Positions 1-8,593 of a DNA stretch of 64,000 nucleotides are shown one piece after another (within the stretch, counting starts at the first letter, position 1; every line of letters begins with the position of its first letter). The stretch spans positions 248,001 to 312,000 of the forward strand of contig PQKR01000001.1 in assembly GCA_002918705.1 (NCBI GenBank), read 5' to 3'. The stretch comes from Escherichia sp. ESNIH1 (GTDB lineage Bacteria; Pseudomonadota; Gammaproteobacteria; Enterobacterales; Enterobacteriaceae). The notes beneath the pieces were generated by a model. That model was given only the letters and a program-made list of their open reading frames with translations, was not told the DNA's origin and did not search any database. The position numbers were made by a program, and so were the translations under genes.

Positions 1-5
1 GGGCG

Positions 6-90
6 AAAAAAAACCTGCGCATCCGCGCAGGTTGGTGCAAAAAGTGAGTACTCTATACGTACTGAAATCTCACCAATCAATACCTCTGGG
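6..90 (-). ncRNA. omrA: OmrA/OmrB-family small RNA
   Basis: Read on the minus strand, the RNA begins CCCAGAGGTATTGATTGGTG at 90, the conserved 5' seed region of E. coli OmrA and OmrB. It ends in a GC hairpin (AACCTGCGC / GCGCAGGTT, 14-35) followed by a run of U. A -10-like CACAAT lies about 7 bases before the start. In E. coli these OmpR-activated, Hfq-dependent RNAs lie in tandem between aas and galR and repress outer-membrane protein genes; the position next to galR is the same here. Only one copy is visible, and a second could lie beyond the left edge. The seed and position are seen; the regulation is family knowledge. Confidence 0.9.
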
Positions 91-208
91 ATCTTGATTG
101 TGGCCCCTCCCCCCGGTGGATGCCAGGGAACAATCGCAACAGCTCATCGCAAAGTGTAACTAAAGGTTTGAATTACCCTTTTCCTGTTTTATTTGCTCAG
201 TAGTGCCG

Positions 209-223
209 GTGTAACGGTTTCAC
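209..223. promoter_or_regulatory. Possible GalR/GalS operator (distal)
   Basis: GTGTAACGGTTTCAC resembles the Gal operator consensus GTGKAANCGNTTNCAC but is one base shorter between the half-sites. It lies about 120 bases before galR. Confidence 0.35.
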
Positions 224-310
224 ACTGCACATGCGCTTTGGCTCACGTTTGCACACTTCAGGCGTGCAAGAGCCTTGAACCTGCCGCACTTTTCCGCAAC
301 ACTTAACCGG

Positions 311-326
311 GTGTAAACGCTTACCC
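311..326. promoter_or_regulatory. Probable GalR operator before galR
   Basis: GTGTAAACGCTTACCC fits the Gal operator consensus GTGKAANCGNTTNCAC except in the last bases. It sits just before the ribosome-binding site (AGAAGG, 332-337) of galR, so it would suit autoregulation. Confidence 0.55.
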
Positions 327-343
327 GTCAAAGAAGGTTCAGA

Positions 344-1351
344 ATGGCGACCATAAAGGATGTTGCAAAGCTCGCAGGTGTCTCTGTCGCCACGGTGTCG
401 CGCGTCATCAACAGCTCCCCCAAAGCCAGCGACGCCTCCCGGCAGGCGGTACAGAGCGCGATGGCCTCACTCAACTACCATCCCAACGCCAACGCCCGCG
501 CGCTGGCCCAGCAGTCAACGGAGACCATAGGGCTGGTGGTCGGCGACGTTTCCGATCCCTTTTTCGGTGCGATGGTCAAAGCCGTAGAGCAGGTGGCCTA
601 CCATACCGGTAACTTTTTACTGATTGGTAACGGCTACCATAACGAGCAAAAAGAGCGGCGCGCCATTGAGCAGCTGATGCGCCACCGCTGCGCGGCGCTG
701 GTGGTGCACGCCAAAAGCATTCCCAATGAAGAGTTAGCCGCGCTGATGGATCAGATGCCCGGCATGGTGCTGATCAACCGCATTCTGCCCGGCTATGAGC
801 AGCGCTGCGTGGCGCTGGACGATCGCTACGGCGCGTGGCTGGCGACCCGGCATCTTATCCAGCAGGGACATACCAAAATTGGCTACCTCTGCTCTAACCA
901 CGCTATCTCCGATGCGGAAGATCGTCTCCAGGGCTATTACGATGCGCTGCGGGAGAACGGCCTGCCCTGTAACGACAGGCTGGTGACCTGGGGCGAGCCG
1001 GATGAGAGCGGCGGCGAGCAGGCGATGACCGAGCTGCTCGGGCGTGGCAGGCACTTTACCGCCGTGGCCTGCTATAACGACTCGATGGCCGCCGGGGCGA
1101 TGGGGGTGTTAAACGATAATGGTATAGAGGTGCCGGGCGAGATCTCGCTGATTGGCTTTGATGACGTGCTGATCTCCCGCTACGTCCGCCCGCGTTTAAC
1201 CACCGTGCGCTACCCTATCATCACGATGGCAACCCAGGCCGCAGAGCTGGCGCTGGCGCTGGCCAAAGAGCAGCCCCTACCGGAGATCACCCACCTCTTT
1301 AGCCCGACGCTGGTGCGTCGTCACTCGGTGGGTACCCCTCAGGAGAGCTAA
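344..1351 (+). CDS. galR: Galactose operon repressor GalR
   Basis: This LacI/GalR-family repressor of 335 residues controls galactose uptake and breakdown genes and is released by galactose. Residues 3-22 form the LacI-type helix-turn-helix (IKDVAKLAGVSVATVSRV). The periplasmic-binding-like sugar domain follows, with typical blocks such as GLVVGDVSDPFFGAM and LIGFDDV. The protein is collinear with E. coli GalR (343 residues) but has a shorter C-terminal tail. The ATG follows AGAAGG at good spacing. The gene converges on the GNAT gene downstream, and the stop codons overlap. In E. coli lysA is the direct neighbour; here a GNAT gene lies between. Confidence 0.97.
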   Translation: MATIKDVAKLAGVSVATVSRVINSSPKASDASRQAVQSAMASLNYHPNANARALAQQSTETIGLVVGDVSDPFFGAMVKAVEQVAYHTGNFLLIGNGYHNEQKERRAIEQLMRHRCAALVVHAKSIPNEELAALMDQMPGMVLINRILPGYEQRCVALDDRYGAWLATRHLIQQGHTKIGYLCSNHAISDAEDRLQGYYDALRENGLPCNDRLVTWGEPDESGGEQAMTELLGRGRHFTAVACYNDSMAAGAMGVLNDNGIEVPGEISLIGFDDVLISRYVRPRLTTVRYPIITMATQAAELALALAKEQPLPEITHLFSPTLVRRHSVGTPQES

Positions 1352-1803
1352 AGCGCGCAGCGGTAGAGGTGCACGGTGGTGGCCGGGTAGTCCAGGCCGT
1401 CACCGATGTAGTCCCAGCCAAAGCGTTCGTAAAAATCGCGGCAGGCAGAGTAGAGATGCAGCTGGGTAAAGCCCCGTTCACGGGCGTAATCCTTCACGTG
1501 CTGCTGAAGCCTGCCCGCCAACCCCTGTCCGCGCGCGGCCTCATCAACGTAGAGCGCCGCCAGCCAGGGCCAGAGATCCTGACGGCTGATGAGATCGCAG
1601 CGCCAGAGCCCCACCGTGCCCAGCAGCGTCTCTCCCTCGGTAGCGATAAAGGTAAGAGGCAGCGCCTCGGGCCGCTGACTATGGGCAACCACGCTGGCAA
1701 AAAAGTCTCGCGATAGCGTCTCGCCAAAGGCCGCCCACAGCCAGTCGGTGACCTGAGTGGCGAAATGCGGCGCGTCATACAGGGGCAGGATCCTCACGCT
1801 CAT
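1348..1803 (-). CDS. GNAT-family N-acetyltransferase
   Basis: The 151-residue protein has the acetyl-CoA-binding motif A of GNAT enzymes (LYVDEAARGQGLA, about residues 88-100; RGQGLA is the Q/RxxGxG/A loop). It ends with the usual FYERFGW block. The substrate cannot be read from the sequence. Its start lies 4 bases after the lysA stop on the same strand, so it is probably co-transcribed and translationally coupled with lysA. It overlaps the end of convergent galR by 4 bases. The gene is absent from the E. coli K-12 galR-lysA junction, so it is a lineage-specific insertion. Confidence 0.85.
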   Translation of the reverse strand: MSVRILPLYDAPHFATQVTDWLWAAFGETLSRDFFASVVAHSQRPEALPLTFIATEGETLLGTVGLWRCDLISRQDLWPWLAALYVDEAARGQGLAGRLQQHVKDYARERGFTQLHLYSACRDFYERFGWDYIGDGLDYPATTVHLYRCAL

Positions 1804-1807
1804 CGTC

Positions 1808-3070
1808 TTACAGCAGCTCCAGCGCCAGCAGCTCGTCGATGGTCTGCCGACGACGGATCAGCCGCGCTGCGCCGCCGTCAAACAGCACCTCCGGCAGCAG
1901 CGGACGGCTGTTGTAGTTGGATGACATCGATGCGCCATAGGCGCCGGTGTCGTGCAGCACCAGATAGTCTCCCGGCGCTACCGCAGGCAGGGCGCGGGTT
2001 TCAACCTCCCCGCCCGCCTGCTGGGTAAAGACGTCTCCGGATTCACACAGCGGACCGGCCACGACGGTATCGATAAGCGGTTCAGCCGCCAGGTCGCGAC
2101 CGTCTGCCGCCAGAGCGCTGATGTGGTGATAGCTGCCGTACATCGCCGGACGCATCAGGTCGTTAAATCCGGCGTCGATCAGTACAAAGTGACGGCTGCC
2201 CATCGCTTTGACGCTGCGCACCTGGGCCACCAGCACGCCGGATTCGGCCACCAGAAAACGTCCCGGCTCGATCTCCAGCTTCACCGGATGCCCCAGGTGG
2301 GCGGCAATTTTTTCCCGGGCGCTGTTCCACAGGCCAAAGTAGTGATCGGTATCGATCGCCTCCTCCCCTTCACGATAAGGGATTGACAGCCCGCCACCCG
2401 CAGAGATCGCCTCCAGATCCTGGCCGAACTCGATGACCTGGCTGACCATCGCGCCGCACACCTGCTCAAGGTGGCCGTAGTCCACGCCTGAGCCGATATG
2501 CATATGGATCCCCACCAGCTTAAGCTGGTAGCGCTGCATAACCTCCAGCGCGGCGGGCAGATCGCTGTACCAGATGCCGTGCTTGCTGTTCTCGCCGCCG
2601 GTATTGGTTTTCTGGCTGTGGCCGTGGCCGAAACCCGGATTAACCCGCAGCCAGACGCGGTGGCCCGGAGAGACCTCCCCCAGCTGGGCCAGCATATCCA
2701 CCGATCCGGCGTTAACCGGGATCTGTAGCTCATGCACGCGGGCCATTGTCGGCGGGTCGATCAGATCGGCGGTAAAGACGATCTCATCGGCACCGTTCTG
2801 CGGCTGATAGCCTGCCGCCAGCGCGCGCTCGATCTCGCCCAGCGATACCGAATCCACCTTGACGCCCTGCTCGCGCATCAGACGCAGAATATGAATATTG
2901 GAGCACGCCTTCTGGGCGAAACGCACCACGTCAAACTGCGCCAGCTGGGCAATCCGGCGGCGGATAATGTCGGCGTCGTAGGCCCAGACGGGACAGCCAA
3001 ATTCAGTCACCAGGCTATGCAGGTTGGCGGCAGTGAGCGCGGTATCGGTGTTGTTTAACGGGCGTGGCAT
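1808..3070 (-). CDS. lysA: Diaminopimelate decarboxylase LysA
   Basis: This PLP enzyme makes L-lysine from meso-diaminopimelate, the last step of lysine synthesis. The 420-residue protein is closely collinear with E. coli LysA. The PLP lysine is K54 in FAQKACSN; the glycine-rich phosphate loop (SAGGGLSIPY) and the CESGD active-site cysteine from the partner subunit are present. An upstream in-frame ATG at 3088 exists, but the ATG at 3070 is preferred because it gives the family N-terminus (MPRPL) and has GGAG about 8 bases before it. It is divergent from its activator gene lysR, with a 113-base shared control region. Confidence 0.97.
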   Translation of the reverse strand: MPRPLNNTDTALTAANLHSLVTEFGCPVWAYDADIIRRRIAQLAQFDVVRFAQKACSNIHILRLMREQGVKVDSVSLGEIERALAAGYQPQNGADEIVFTADLIDPPTMARVHELQIPVNAGSVDMLAQLGEVSPGHRVWLRVNPGFGHGHSQKTNTGGENSKHGIWYSDLPAALEVMQRYQLKLVGIHMHIGSGVDYGHLEQVCGAMVSQVIEFGQDLEAISAGGGLSIPYREGEEAIDTDHYFGLWNSAREKIAAHLGHPVKLEIEPGRFLVAESGVLVAQVRSVKAMGSRHFVLIDAGFNDLMRPAMYGSYHHISALAADGRDLAAEPLIDTVVAGPLCESGDVFTQQAGGEVETRALPAVAPGDYLVLHDTGAYGASMSSNYNSRPLLPEVLFDGGAARLIRRRQTIDELLALELL

Positions 3071-3183
3071 GGCGAACTCCATCATCATTTTTCACTATTA
3101 CGCCACAGGCCAAAGGGAATAAAAAATATCGTTATGTTACGATTCTATGCAAATTTGATATACCTTGCGCCGCAGAGAAGCCG
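3071..3183. promoter_or_regulatory. lysA-lysR divergent control region
   Basis: These 113 bases separate the two divergent starts and must hold both promoters and the LysR site. A T-N11-A type site is expected from the family, but I could not single one out with confidence. Confidence 0.5.
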
Positions 3184-4110
3184 ATGCCCACCGTTAACCT
3201 TCGCCATATCGAAATTTTTCACGCCGTGATGACCGCCGGGAATCTGACCGAGGCCGCTCGCCTGCTGCATACGTCACAGCCCACCGTGAGCCGGGAGCTG
3301 GCGCGCTTTGAAAAGGTGATTGGCCTGACGCTGTTTGAACGTTCGCGGGGCCGTCTGCACCCCACGGTGCAGGGGCTGCGTCTGTTTGAGGAGGTGCAGC
3401 GCTCGTGGTACGGCCTGGATCGCATCGTCAGCGCCGCCGAGAGCCTGCGGGAGTTCCGCCAGGGAGAGCTGTCTATCGTCTGCCTGCCGGTCTTCTCTCA
3501 GTCGTTTCTGCCCCTGCTGCTGCAGCCGTTTCTGGCCCGCTACCCGGAGGTGAGCCTAAACGTGGTGCCGCAGGAGTCGCCGCTGCTGGAGGAGTGGCTC
3601 TCTGCCCAGCGTCATGACCTCGGCCTGACCGAAACCCTCAGCACGCCCGCCGGGACCGAGCGCACGCCGCTGCTGACCCTCAACGAAGTATGCGTCCTGC
3701 CCGCCGGGCATCCGCTGGCGCAGCGCAAGATGCTTACACCTCAGGATTTTCAAGGCGAGAACTACATTAGCCTGTCGCGCTCGGACAGCTATCGCCAGCT
3801 GCTGGATGCCCTGTTCAGCGAGCACCAGGTGAAACGCCGCATGGTAGTCGAGACCCACAGCGCCGCCAGCGTCTGCGCAATGGTGCGCGCCGGGGTCGGC
3901 GTGTCGGTGGTCAACCCCCTTACCGCCCTCGACTACGCCAGCAGCGGGGTGGTGGTGAGGCCCTTCAGCATCGCCGTGCCCTTTACCGTCAGTCTGATCC
4001 GTCCCCTGCACCGCCCCGCCTCTGCGCTGGTAGATGCCTTCTCCGCCCATTTGCAGCAGGCGGTATCGCGCATTATCGCGCCGTTAGAGGCGGTGCTGGC
4101 GGAGCGTTAA
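3184..4110 (+). CDS. lysR: LysR, transcriptional activator of lysA
   Basis: This is the founding member of the LysR-type regulators; it activates lysA when diaminopimelate is high and lysine is low. The winged helix-turn-helix lies in residues 4-60 ([19 protein letters not shown] and [13 protein letters not shown]), and the effector-binding domain follows. The reading frame is open upstream to 3064, but the ATG at 3184 gives the E. coli-like N-terminus (here [10 protein letters not shown]) and is preceded by GAGAAG. The product has 308 residues. The gene is convergent with racX, with stop codons overlapping by 4 bases, as in E. coli. Confidence 0.95.
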   Translation: MPTVNLRHIEIFHAVMTAGNLTEAARLLHTSQPTVSRELARFEKVIGLTLFERSRGRLHPTVQGLRLFEEVQRSWYGLDRIVSAAESLREFRQGELSIVCLPVFSQSFLPLLLQPFLARYPEVSLNVVPQESPLLEEWLSAQRHDLGLTETLSTPAGTERTPLLTLNEVCVLPAGHPLAQRKMLTPQDFQGENYISLSRSDSYRQLLDALFSEHQVKRRMVVETHSAASVCAMVRAGVGVSVVNPLTALDYASSGVVVRPFSIAVPFTVSLIRPLHRPASALVDAFSAHLQQAVSRIIAPLEAVLAER

Positions 4111-4799
4111 TCCAGCATAAAGTCGACGACGTCGGCGGCGTGCAGCGCGGCGGTATCAAACACCGGGATCGGGCTTTGATCCTGGGAGACCAGCAGGCCG
4201 ATCTCGGTGCAGCCGAAGATCACCCCCTGCGCGCCCTGATTCGCCATCCGCGCAATCAGATCGATAAAGTATGTCCGCGACGGTTCGCTGAAGGTGCCCC
4301 GGCATAGCTCGTCAAAAATGATCTGGTTAACTCTGGCGCGATCCTCTCCGTCCGGGACGCAGGTCTCAATACCGTGGGCATTGCGCATCCGCCCGCGGTA
4401 GAAATCCTGCTCCATTGTATAGCGGGTACCCAACAGCGCGACCTGTTGCAGGTTGGCTTTCTGGATCGCCCGGGCGGTGGCGTCAGCGATGTGCAAAAAC
4501 GGCACGTTGCAGCGATCCTCGATCTGGTCGGCGACCTTATGCATGGTATTGGTACAGAGTACGATCCCTTCAGCCCCGGCACGTTCGAGGCCAGCGGCGG
4601 CGCTGGCGAGAATATCCCCGGCCCTATCCCAGTCGCCGCTCGCCTGGCAGGCCTCAATGTCATGAAAATCGACGCTGTGCAGCAGCAGGCTGGCGGAGTG
4701 CAGGCCGCCCAGCCGGGCTTTTACTCCCTCGTTGATCAAACGGTAGTAGGGAATAGTCGATTCCCAGCTCATGCCGCCCAGTAGTCCTATGGTTTTCAT
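4107..4799 (-). CDS. racX: Broad-specificity amino acid racemase RacX/YgeA
   Basis: The 230-residue cofactor-independent racemase belongs to the aspartate/glutamate racemase family. The two catalytic cysteines are C82 in CTNTMHK and C197 in GCTEIGL. It is collinear with E. coli YgeA, reported to racemise several amino acids including homoserine. It is placed next to lysR as in E. coli. The start follows GGGGAGAGGCAAC. Confidence 0.9.
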   Translation of the reverse strand: MKTIGLLGGMSWESTIPYYRLINEGVKARLGGLHSASLLLHSVDFHDIEACQASGDWDRAGDILASAAAGLERAGAEGIVLCTNTMHKVADQIEDRCNVPFLHIADATARAIQKANLQQVALLGTRYTMEQDFYRGRMRNAHGIETCVPDGEDRARVNQIIFDELCRGTFSEPSRTYFIDLIARMANQGAQGVIFGCTEIGLLVSQDQSPIPVFDTAALHAADVVDFMLD

Positions 4800-4899
4800 G
4801 TTGCCTCTCCCCTGTTATCCGCCTGTAAAAGCAAACTTGTGATCGGCTTTCCACTTATTAGGCGTCGCGTTTCTTTTTAACGCTGGCTGATATAAATTT

Positions 4900-4918
4900 A
4901 ATGAAACATTGTTTTACT
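4900..4918. promoter_or_regulatory. KdgR box before kdgF
   Basis: AATGAAACATTGTTTTACT matches 18 of 19 positions of the KdgR consensus AATRAAAYRNYRTTTYATT and ends 33 bases before the kdgF start. KdgR represses pectin catabolism genes until 2-keto-3-deoxygluconate binds it. Confidence 0.75.
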
Positions 4919-4951
4919 ATTAAACCATCTACGCAACTACAGGACACGTCC

Positions 4952-5281
4952 ATGTTTACTTTCCACCAGCAGACCCAGCTCGACGATCTGGGCAACGGCG
5001 TTACCCGTCGCATTCTGGCCCATTCGGGCAAAATGATGGCGGTAGAGGTGAACTTTAGCGAAGGCGCGGTTGGCCCGCTGCATAATCACCCTCATGAACA
5101 GCTTACCTACGTTTTATCCGGCGAGTTTGAATTTACCATCGGCGATGAAAAACATATCGTTCGCGCCGGGGACACCCTCTATAAAGAGCCAAACATCGTG
5201 CACGGCTGCGTCTGCTTAAAAGCAGGCACTCTGCTCGATACCTTTACGCCGGTCCGTGAGGATTTCCTCACAGCATATTAA
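4952..5281 (+). CDS. kdgF: KdgF, unsaturated galacturonate-processing cupin
   Basis: This single-domain cupin of 109 residues opens 4,5-unsaturated galacturonate, the monomer released by oligogalacturonate lyase, to its linear keto form, which feeds KduI. The metal-binding set H44, H46, Q50 and H84 is visible (LHNHPHEQ and NIVHGC). The frame is open to an ATG at 4901, but that ATG lies inside the KdgR box. The ATG at 4952 has AGGACA before it and gives the usual length. A strong terminator follows at 5413-5446. It stands next to togMNAB and is under a KdgR box, in line with pectin use. Confidence 0.88.
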   Translation: MFTFHQQTQLDDLGNGVTRRILAHSGKMMAVEVNFSEGAVGPLHNHPHEQLTYVLSGEFEFTIGDEKHIVRAGDTLYKEPNIVHGCVCLKAGTLLDTFTPVREDFLTAY

Positions 5282-5412
5282 GTCATTGTAGGCCCGCTAA
5301 GCGTAGCGCCACTGGGCGTTATTATGCTGACGCTGTGATGCCGGGCGGCACTGCGTTTGCCCGGCCTACGGCGAGCGCGGTGCGGTTTGCAGACGATGAC
5401 CGTATCAATAAA
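5282..5412. repeat. REP-like palindromic elements after kdgF
   Basis: The intergenic stretch holds CCGGGCGGCACTGCGTTTGC and CCCGGCCTACGG (5341-5372), a typical enterobacterial REP hairpin. A second degenerate unit (GTAGGCCCGCTAAGCGTAGC) starts at 5288. No gene is seen here. Confidence 0.7.
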
Positions 5413-5446
5413 TAAAAATGCCCTCCGCCGCGAGGGCGTTTTTATT
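5413..5446 (+). terminator. Rho-independent terminator after kdgF
   Basis: GCCCTC-CGCCGC-GAGGGC (5420-5437) is followed by GTTTTTA; the flanking A and T runs make it able to work in both directions. Confidence 0.85.
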
Positions 5447-5531
5447 TCTATCAAATCATTAGCGAGTTAATCATTCATTTATCCAGGCACTTACAGCGCA
5501 TGCTCATTGGAAATGTCACCTGGCTCACCTT

Positions 5532-5550
5532 ATTGAAACATCGTTTCGAC
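5532..5550. promoter_or_regulatory. KdgR box before togM
   Basis: ATTGAAACATCGTTTCGAC matches about 15 of 19 positions of the KdgR consensus, 105 bases before togM. A TTTGATCACATTT stretch next to it looks like half a CRP site. Confidence 0.6.
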
Positions 5551-5654
5551 TTTGATCACATTTCCATAATTAATCGAATGACGCAGAAATAAATCGCAAT
5601 AAGATAAATTAAAACACCGTTTTAAAAAGCAATCATACACCCAGGCAGGTATAT

Positions 5655-6545
5655 ATGAATGAAAACAGACTGCTGGGATTGGCCTGGATATCGCCCTATA
5701 TCATCGGGTTGATCGTCTTTACGGCCTTTCCCTTCGTTTCCTCGTTTTTCCTCAGTTTTACTGAGTATGACTTAATGAGTCCGCCGGTATTTAACGGGAT
5801 TGAAAACTACCGTTACATGCTGACCGAAGACTCCCTGTTCTGGAAATCGATGGGCGTCACCTTTGCCTACGTATTTTTAACTATCCCGCTGAAGCTCGCC
5901 TTCGCGCTGGGGATTGCTTTTGTTCTTAACTTTAAGTTACGCGGCATCGGCTTCTTCCGTACCGCCTACTATATTCCGTCCATTCTGGGCAGCTCCGTTG
6001 CCATCGCCGTGCTCTGGCGTGCGCTGTTTGCTATCGACGGCCTGCTGAACAGCTTTATCGGCGTTTTTGGCCTCGATCCGGTGAACTGGCTGGGTGAGCC
6101 GTCGCTGGCGCTGATGTCCGTAACCCTGCTGCGCGTCTGGCAGTTCGGTTCCGCGATGGTGATCTTCCTCGCCGCGCTGCAAAACGTACCCCAGTCACAG
6201 TATGAAGCGGCAATGATCGACGGCGCATCGAAGTGGCAGATGTTTATGAAAGTGACCGTGCCGCTGATTACGCCAGTGATCTTCTTCAACTTCATTATGC
6301 AGACCACCCAGGCGTTCCAGGAGTTTACCGGCCCGTACGTCATTACCGGCGGCGGCCCGACCTACTACACCTATCTCTTCTCGCTCTACATCTACGACAC
6401 CGCCTTTAAGTATTTCGACATGGGCTACGGTGCGGCGCTGGCGTGGGTCCTGTTCCTGGTGGTGGCTGTCTTCGCCTCCATTGCCTTTAAGTCATCAAAA
6501 TACTGGGTCTTCTACTCCGCCGATAAGGGAGGCAAAAATGGCTGA
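5655..6545 (+). CDS. togM: TogM, oligogalacturonide ABC permease
   Basis: This inner-membrane permease of the MalF type has 296 residues and about six membrane helices. It carries the EAA loop that contacts the ATPase (EAAMIDGASKWQMFMKVTVP, about residue 184-203). It is one half of the channel for oligogalacturonides, together with TogN. The start follows AGGCAGG. The next gene starts inside its last codons (8-base overlap), so the four tog genes form one operon. Identification rests on overall likeness to Dickeya TogM and on the pectin gene context. Confidence 0.88.
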   Translation: MNENRLLGLAWISPYIIGLIVFTAFPFVSSFFLSFTEYDLMSPPVFNGIENYRYMLTEDSLFWKSMGVTFAYVFLTIPLKLAFALGIAFVLNFKLRGIGFFRTAYYIPSILGSSVAIAVLWRALFAIDGLLNSFIGVFGLDPVNWLGEPSLALMSVTLLRVWQFGSAMVIFLAALQNVPQSQYEAAMIDGASKWQMFMKVTVPLITPVIFFNFIMQTTQAFQEFTGPYVITGGGPTYYTYLFSLYIYDTAFKYFDMGYGAALAWVLFLVVAVFASIAFKSSKYWVFYSADKGGKNG

Positions 6546-7440
6546 CGTTCAACAAATTTCCCCGGCAGCGAGCCATGCCGAACGTGAAGTGGCCCGTACG
6601 CTGCGTCGCGAGAAGATCAGCGCGTGGATCCGCTATGTCATTTTGCTCTTCGTTGGCCTGCTGATGCTCTACCCGCTGGTGTGGATGTTCTCGGCGGCGT
6701 TCAAGCCTAACCACGAGATCTTCACCACCCTGAGCCTGTGGCCAGCACACGCCACCTGGGACGGCTTTATCAACGGCTGGAAAACCGGTACCGAGTATAA
6801 CTTCGGCCATTACATGCTGAATACCTTCAAGTATGTGATCCCGAAAGTGATCCTGACCATTATCTCCTCCACCATCGTGGCCTACGGCTTCGCCCGCTTC
6901 GAGATCCCGTGGAAGAAGTTTTGGTTCGCCACGCTGATCACCACCATGCTGCTGCCAAGCACCGTGCTGCTGATCCCGCAGTACCTGATGTTCCGTGAGA
7001 TGGGCATGCTGAACAGCTATATGCCGCTCTATCTGCCGCTGGCTTTTGCCACTCAGGGCTTCTTCGTCTTCATGCTGATCCAGTTCCTGCGCGGCGTGCC
7101 GCGTGACATGGAAGAGGCGGCGCAGATTGACGGCTGTAACTCCGCCCAGGTGCTCTGGTACGTGGTGGTGCCGATCCTGAAACCGGCAATTATTTCAGTG
7201 GCGCTGTTCCAGTTCATGTGGTCAATGAACGACTTTATTGGCCCGCTGATCTACGTCTACAGCGTGGATAAGTATCCGATTGCCCTGGCGCTGAAAATGT
7301 CCATCGACGTCACCGAAGGCGCGCCGTGGAACGAAATTCTGGCAATGGCGAGTATCTCCATTCTGCCATCCATCATTGTCTTCTTCCTGGCGCAACGCTA
7401 CTTCGTACAGGGCGTGACCAGCAGCGGAATTAAAGGTTAA
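6538..7440 (+). CDS. togN: TogN, oligogalacturonide ABC permease
   Basis: The second permease is of the MalG type, with 300 residues and six predicted helices. Its EAA loop reads EEAAQIDGCNSAQVLWYVVV. The frame extends upstream to 6430, but the ATG at 6538 is preceded by GGAGG and gives a normal cytoplasmic N-tail before the first helix (YVILLFVGLLMLYPLV). It overlaps the end of togM and is followed after 12 bases by togA. Confidence 0.88.
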   Translation: MADVQQISPAASHAEREVARTLRREKISAWIRYVILLFVGLLMLYPLVWMFSAAFKPNHEIFTTLSLWPAHATWDGFINGWKTGTEYNFGHYMLNTFKYVIPKVILTIISSTIVAYGFARFEIPWKKFWFATLITTMLLPSTVLLIPQYLMFREMGMLNSYMPLYLPLAFATQGFFVFMLIQFLRGVPRDMEEAAQIDGCNSAQVLWYVVVPILKPAIISVALFQFMWSMNDFIGPLIYVYSVDKYPIALALKMSIDVTEGAPWNEILAMASISILPSIIVFFLAQRYFVQGVTSSGIKG

Positions 7441-7452
7441 GAGGGAAATATC

Positions 7453-8580
7453 ATGGCTGAAGTTATTTTCAACAAGCTGGAAAAAGTGTACTCCAACGGC
7501 TTTAAAGCGGTACATGGTATCGACCTGAAGATCGCTGACGGGGAGTTTATGGTGATTGTCGGGCCGTCCGGCTGCGCCAAGTCCACGACCCTGCGCATGC
7601 TGGCCGGGCTGGAGACCATCAGCGGCGGCGAAGTGCGTATCGGCGAGAAGATTGTGAACAACCTTGCGCCGAAAGAGCGCGGGATTGCGATGGTGTTCCA
7701 GAACTACGCCCTCTATCCGCACATGACGGTGCGGGAAAACCTCGCCTTCGGCCTCAAGCTGAGCAAGATGCCAAAGGAGCAGATCGATAAATATGTCGAT
7801 GAAGCAGCAAAGATCCTTGAGCTGGAGGAGCTGCTCGAGCGTCTGCCGCGCCAGCTCTCCGGCGGCCAGGCCCAGCGCGTGGCGGTAGGCCGGGCGATTG
7901 TGAAGAAGCCGGACGTGTTCCTGTTTGATGAACCGCTCTCTAACCTCGACGCCAAGCTGCGCGCCTCCATGCGCATCCGTATTTCGGATCTGCATAAGGA
8001 GCTGAAAAAGTCCGGGAAACCGGCCACCACCGTCTACGTGACCCATGACCAGACCGAAGCCATGACGATGGGCGATCGCATCTGCGTGATGAAGCTGGGA
8101 CATATCATGCAGGTGGATACCCCGGACAATCTCTATCACCACCCAAAAAACATGTTCGTGGCGGGCTTTATCGGCGCACCGGAGATGAACATCAAGCCCG
8201 GCAAGCTAGTTGATAAAGCGGGCCGCCTGCATATCACCATTGGCGATGAGAGCCTGCCGCTTAACGCTCGCCAGCAGGAGAAAGTGGCCGCGTACCAGAA
8301 CCAGTCGGTGTTTTACGGCGTGCGGCCGGAGTTCGTCTCCCTCTCCGATGCGCCGTTCGCCGAAGGCTGCTGCACCGGCGAAATGGTGCGCACCGAAAAC
8401 ATGGGCCATGAATTCTTTGTCTATCTCAAAGTTGCCGACTATGAGCTGACCGCCCGTATCCCGTCCGACGAAGCTAAACCAATGATTGAAAAGGGCCTTA
8501 ACCGCAAGGTCTATTTTAAGTTTGACATGGATAAGTGTCATATCTTTGACGCGAAAACTGAACAGAACATCTCTCTCTAA
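7453..8580 (+). CDS. togA: TogA, oligogalacturonide ABC ATPase
   Basis: The 375-residue ATPase is of the MalK/UgpC type. It has a Walker A GPSGCAKST, a signature LSGGQAQRVAVGRA, a Walker B VFLFDEPLSNLD, an H-loop VTHDQTEA and a C-terminal TOBE-like domain. The Walker A has Ala where Gly is usual (GCAKST for GCGKST). From memory this is shared with other TogA proteins, so it is probably functional. GAGGG stands before the ATG. Confidence 0.9.
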   Translation: MAEVIFNKLEKVYSNGFKAVHGIDLKIADGEFMVIVGPSGCAKSTTLRMLAGLETISGGEVRIGEKIVNNLAPKERGIAMVFQNYALYPHMTVRENLAFGLKLSKMPKEQIDKYVDEAAKILELEELLERLPRQLSGGQAQRVAVGRAIVKKPDVFLFDEPLSNLDAKLRASMRIRISDLHKELKKSGKPATTVYVTHDQTEAMTMGDRICVMKLGHIMQVDTPDNLYHHPKNMFVAGFIGAPEMNIKPGKLVDKAGRLHITIGDESLPLNARQQEKVAAYQNQSVFYGVRPEFVSLSDAPFAEGCCTGEMVRTENMGHEFFVYLKVADYELTARIPSDEAKPMIEKGLNRKVYFKFDMDKCHIFDAKTEQNISL

Positions 8581-8593
8581 CTGGAGTATAAAA

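Noticed and set aside
7561..7590. Defective Walker A in TogA (Ala for Gly in GCAKST)
   Set aside because: From memory the same variant occurs in other TogA proteins, so it is not a sign of decay.
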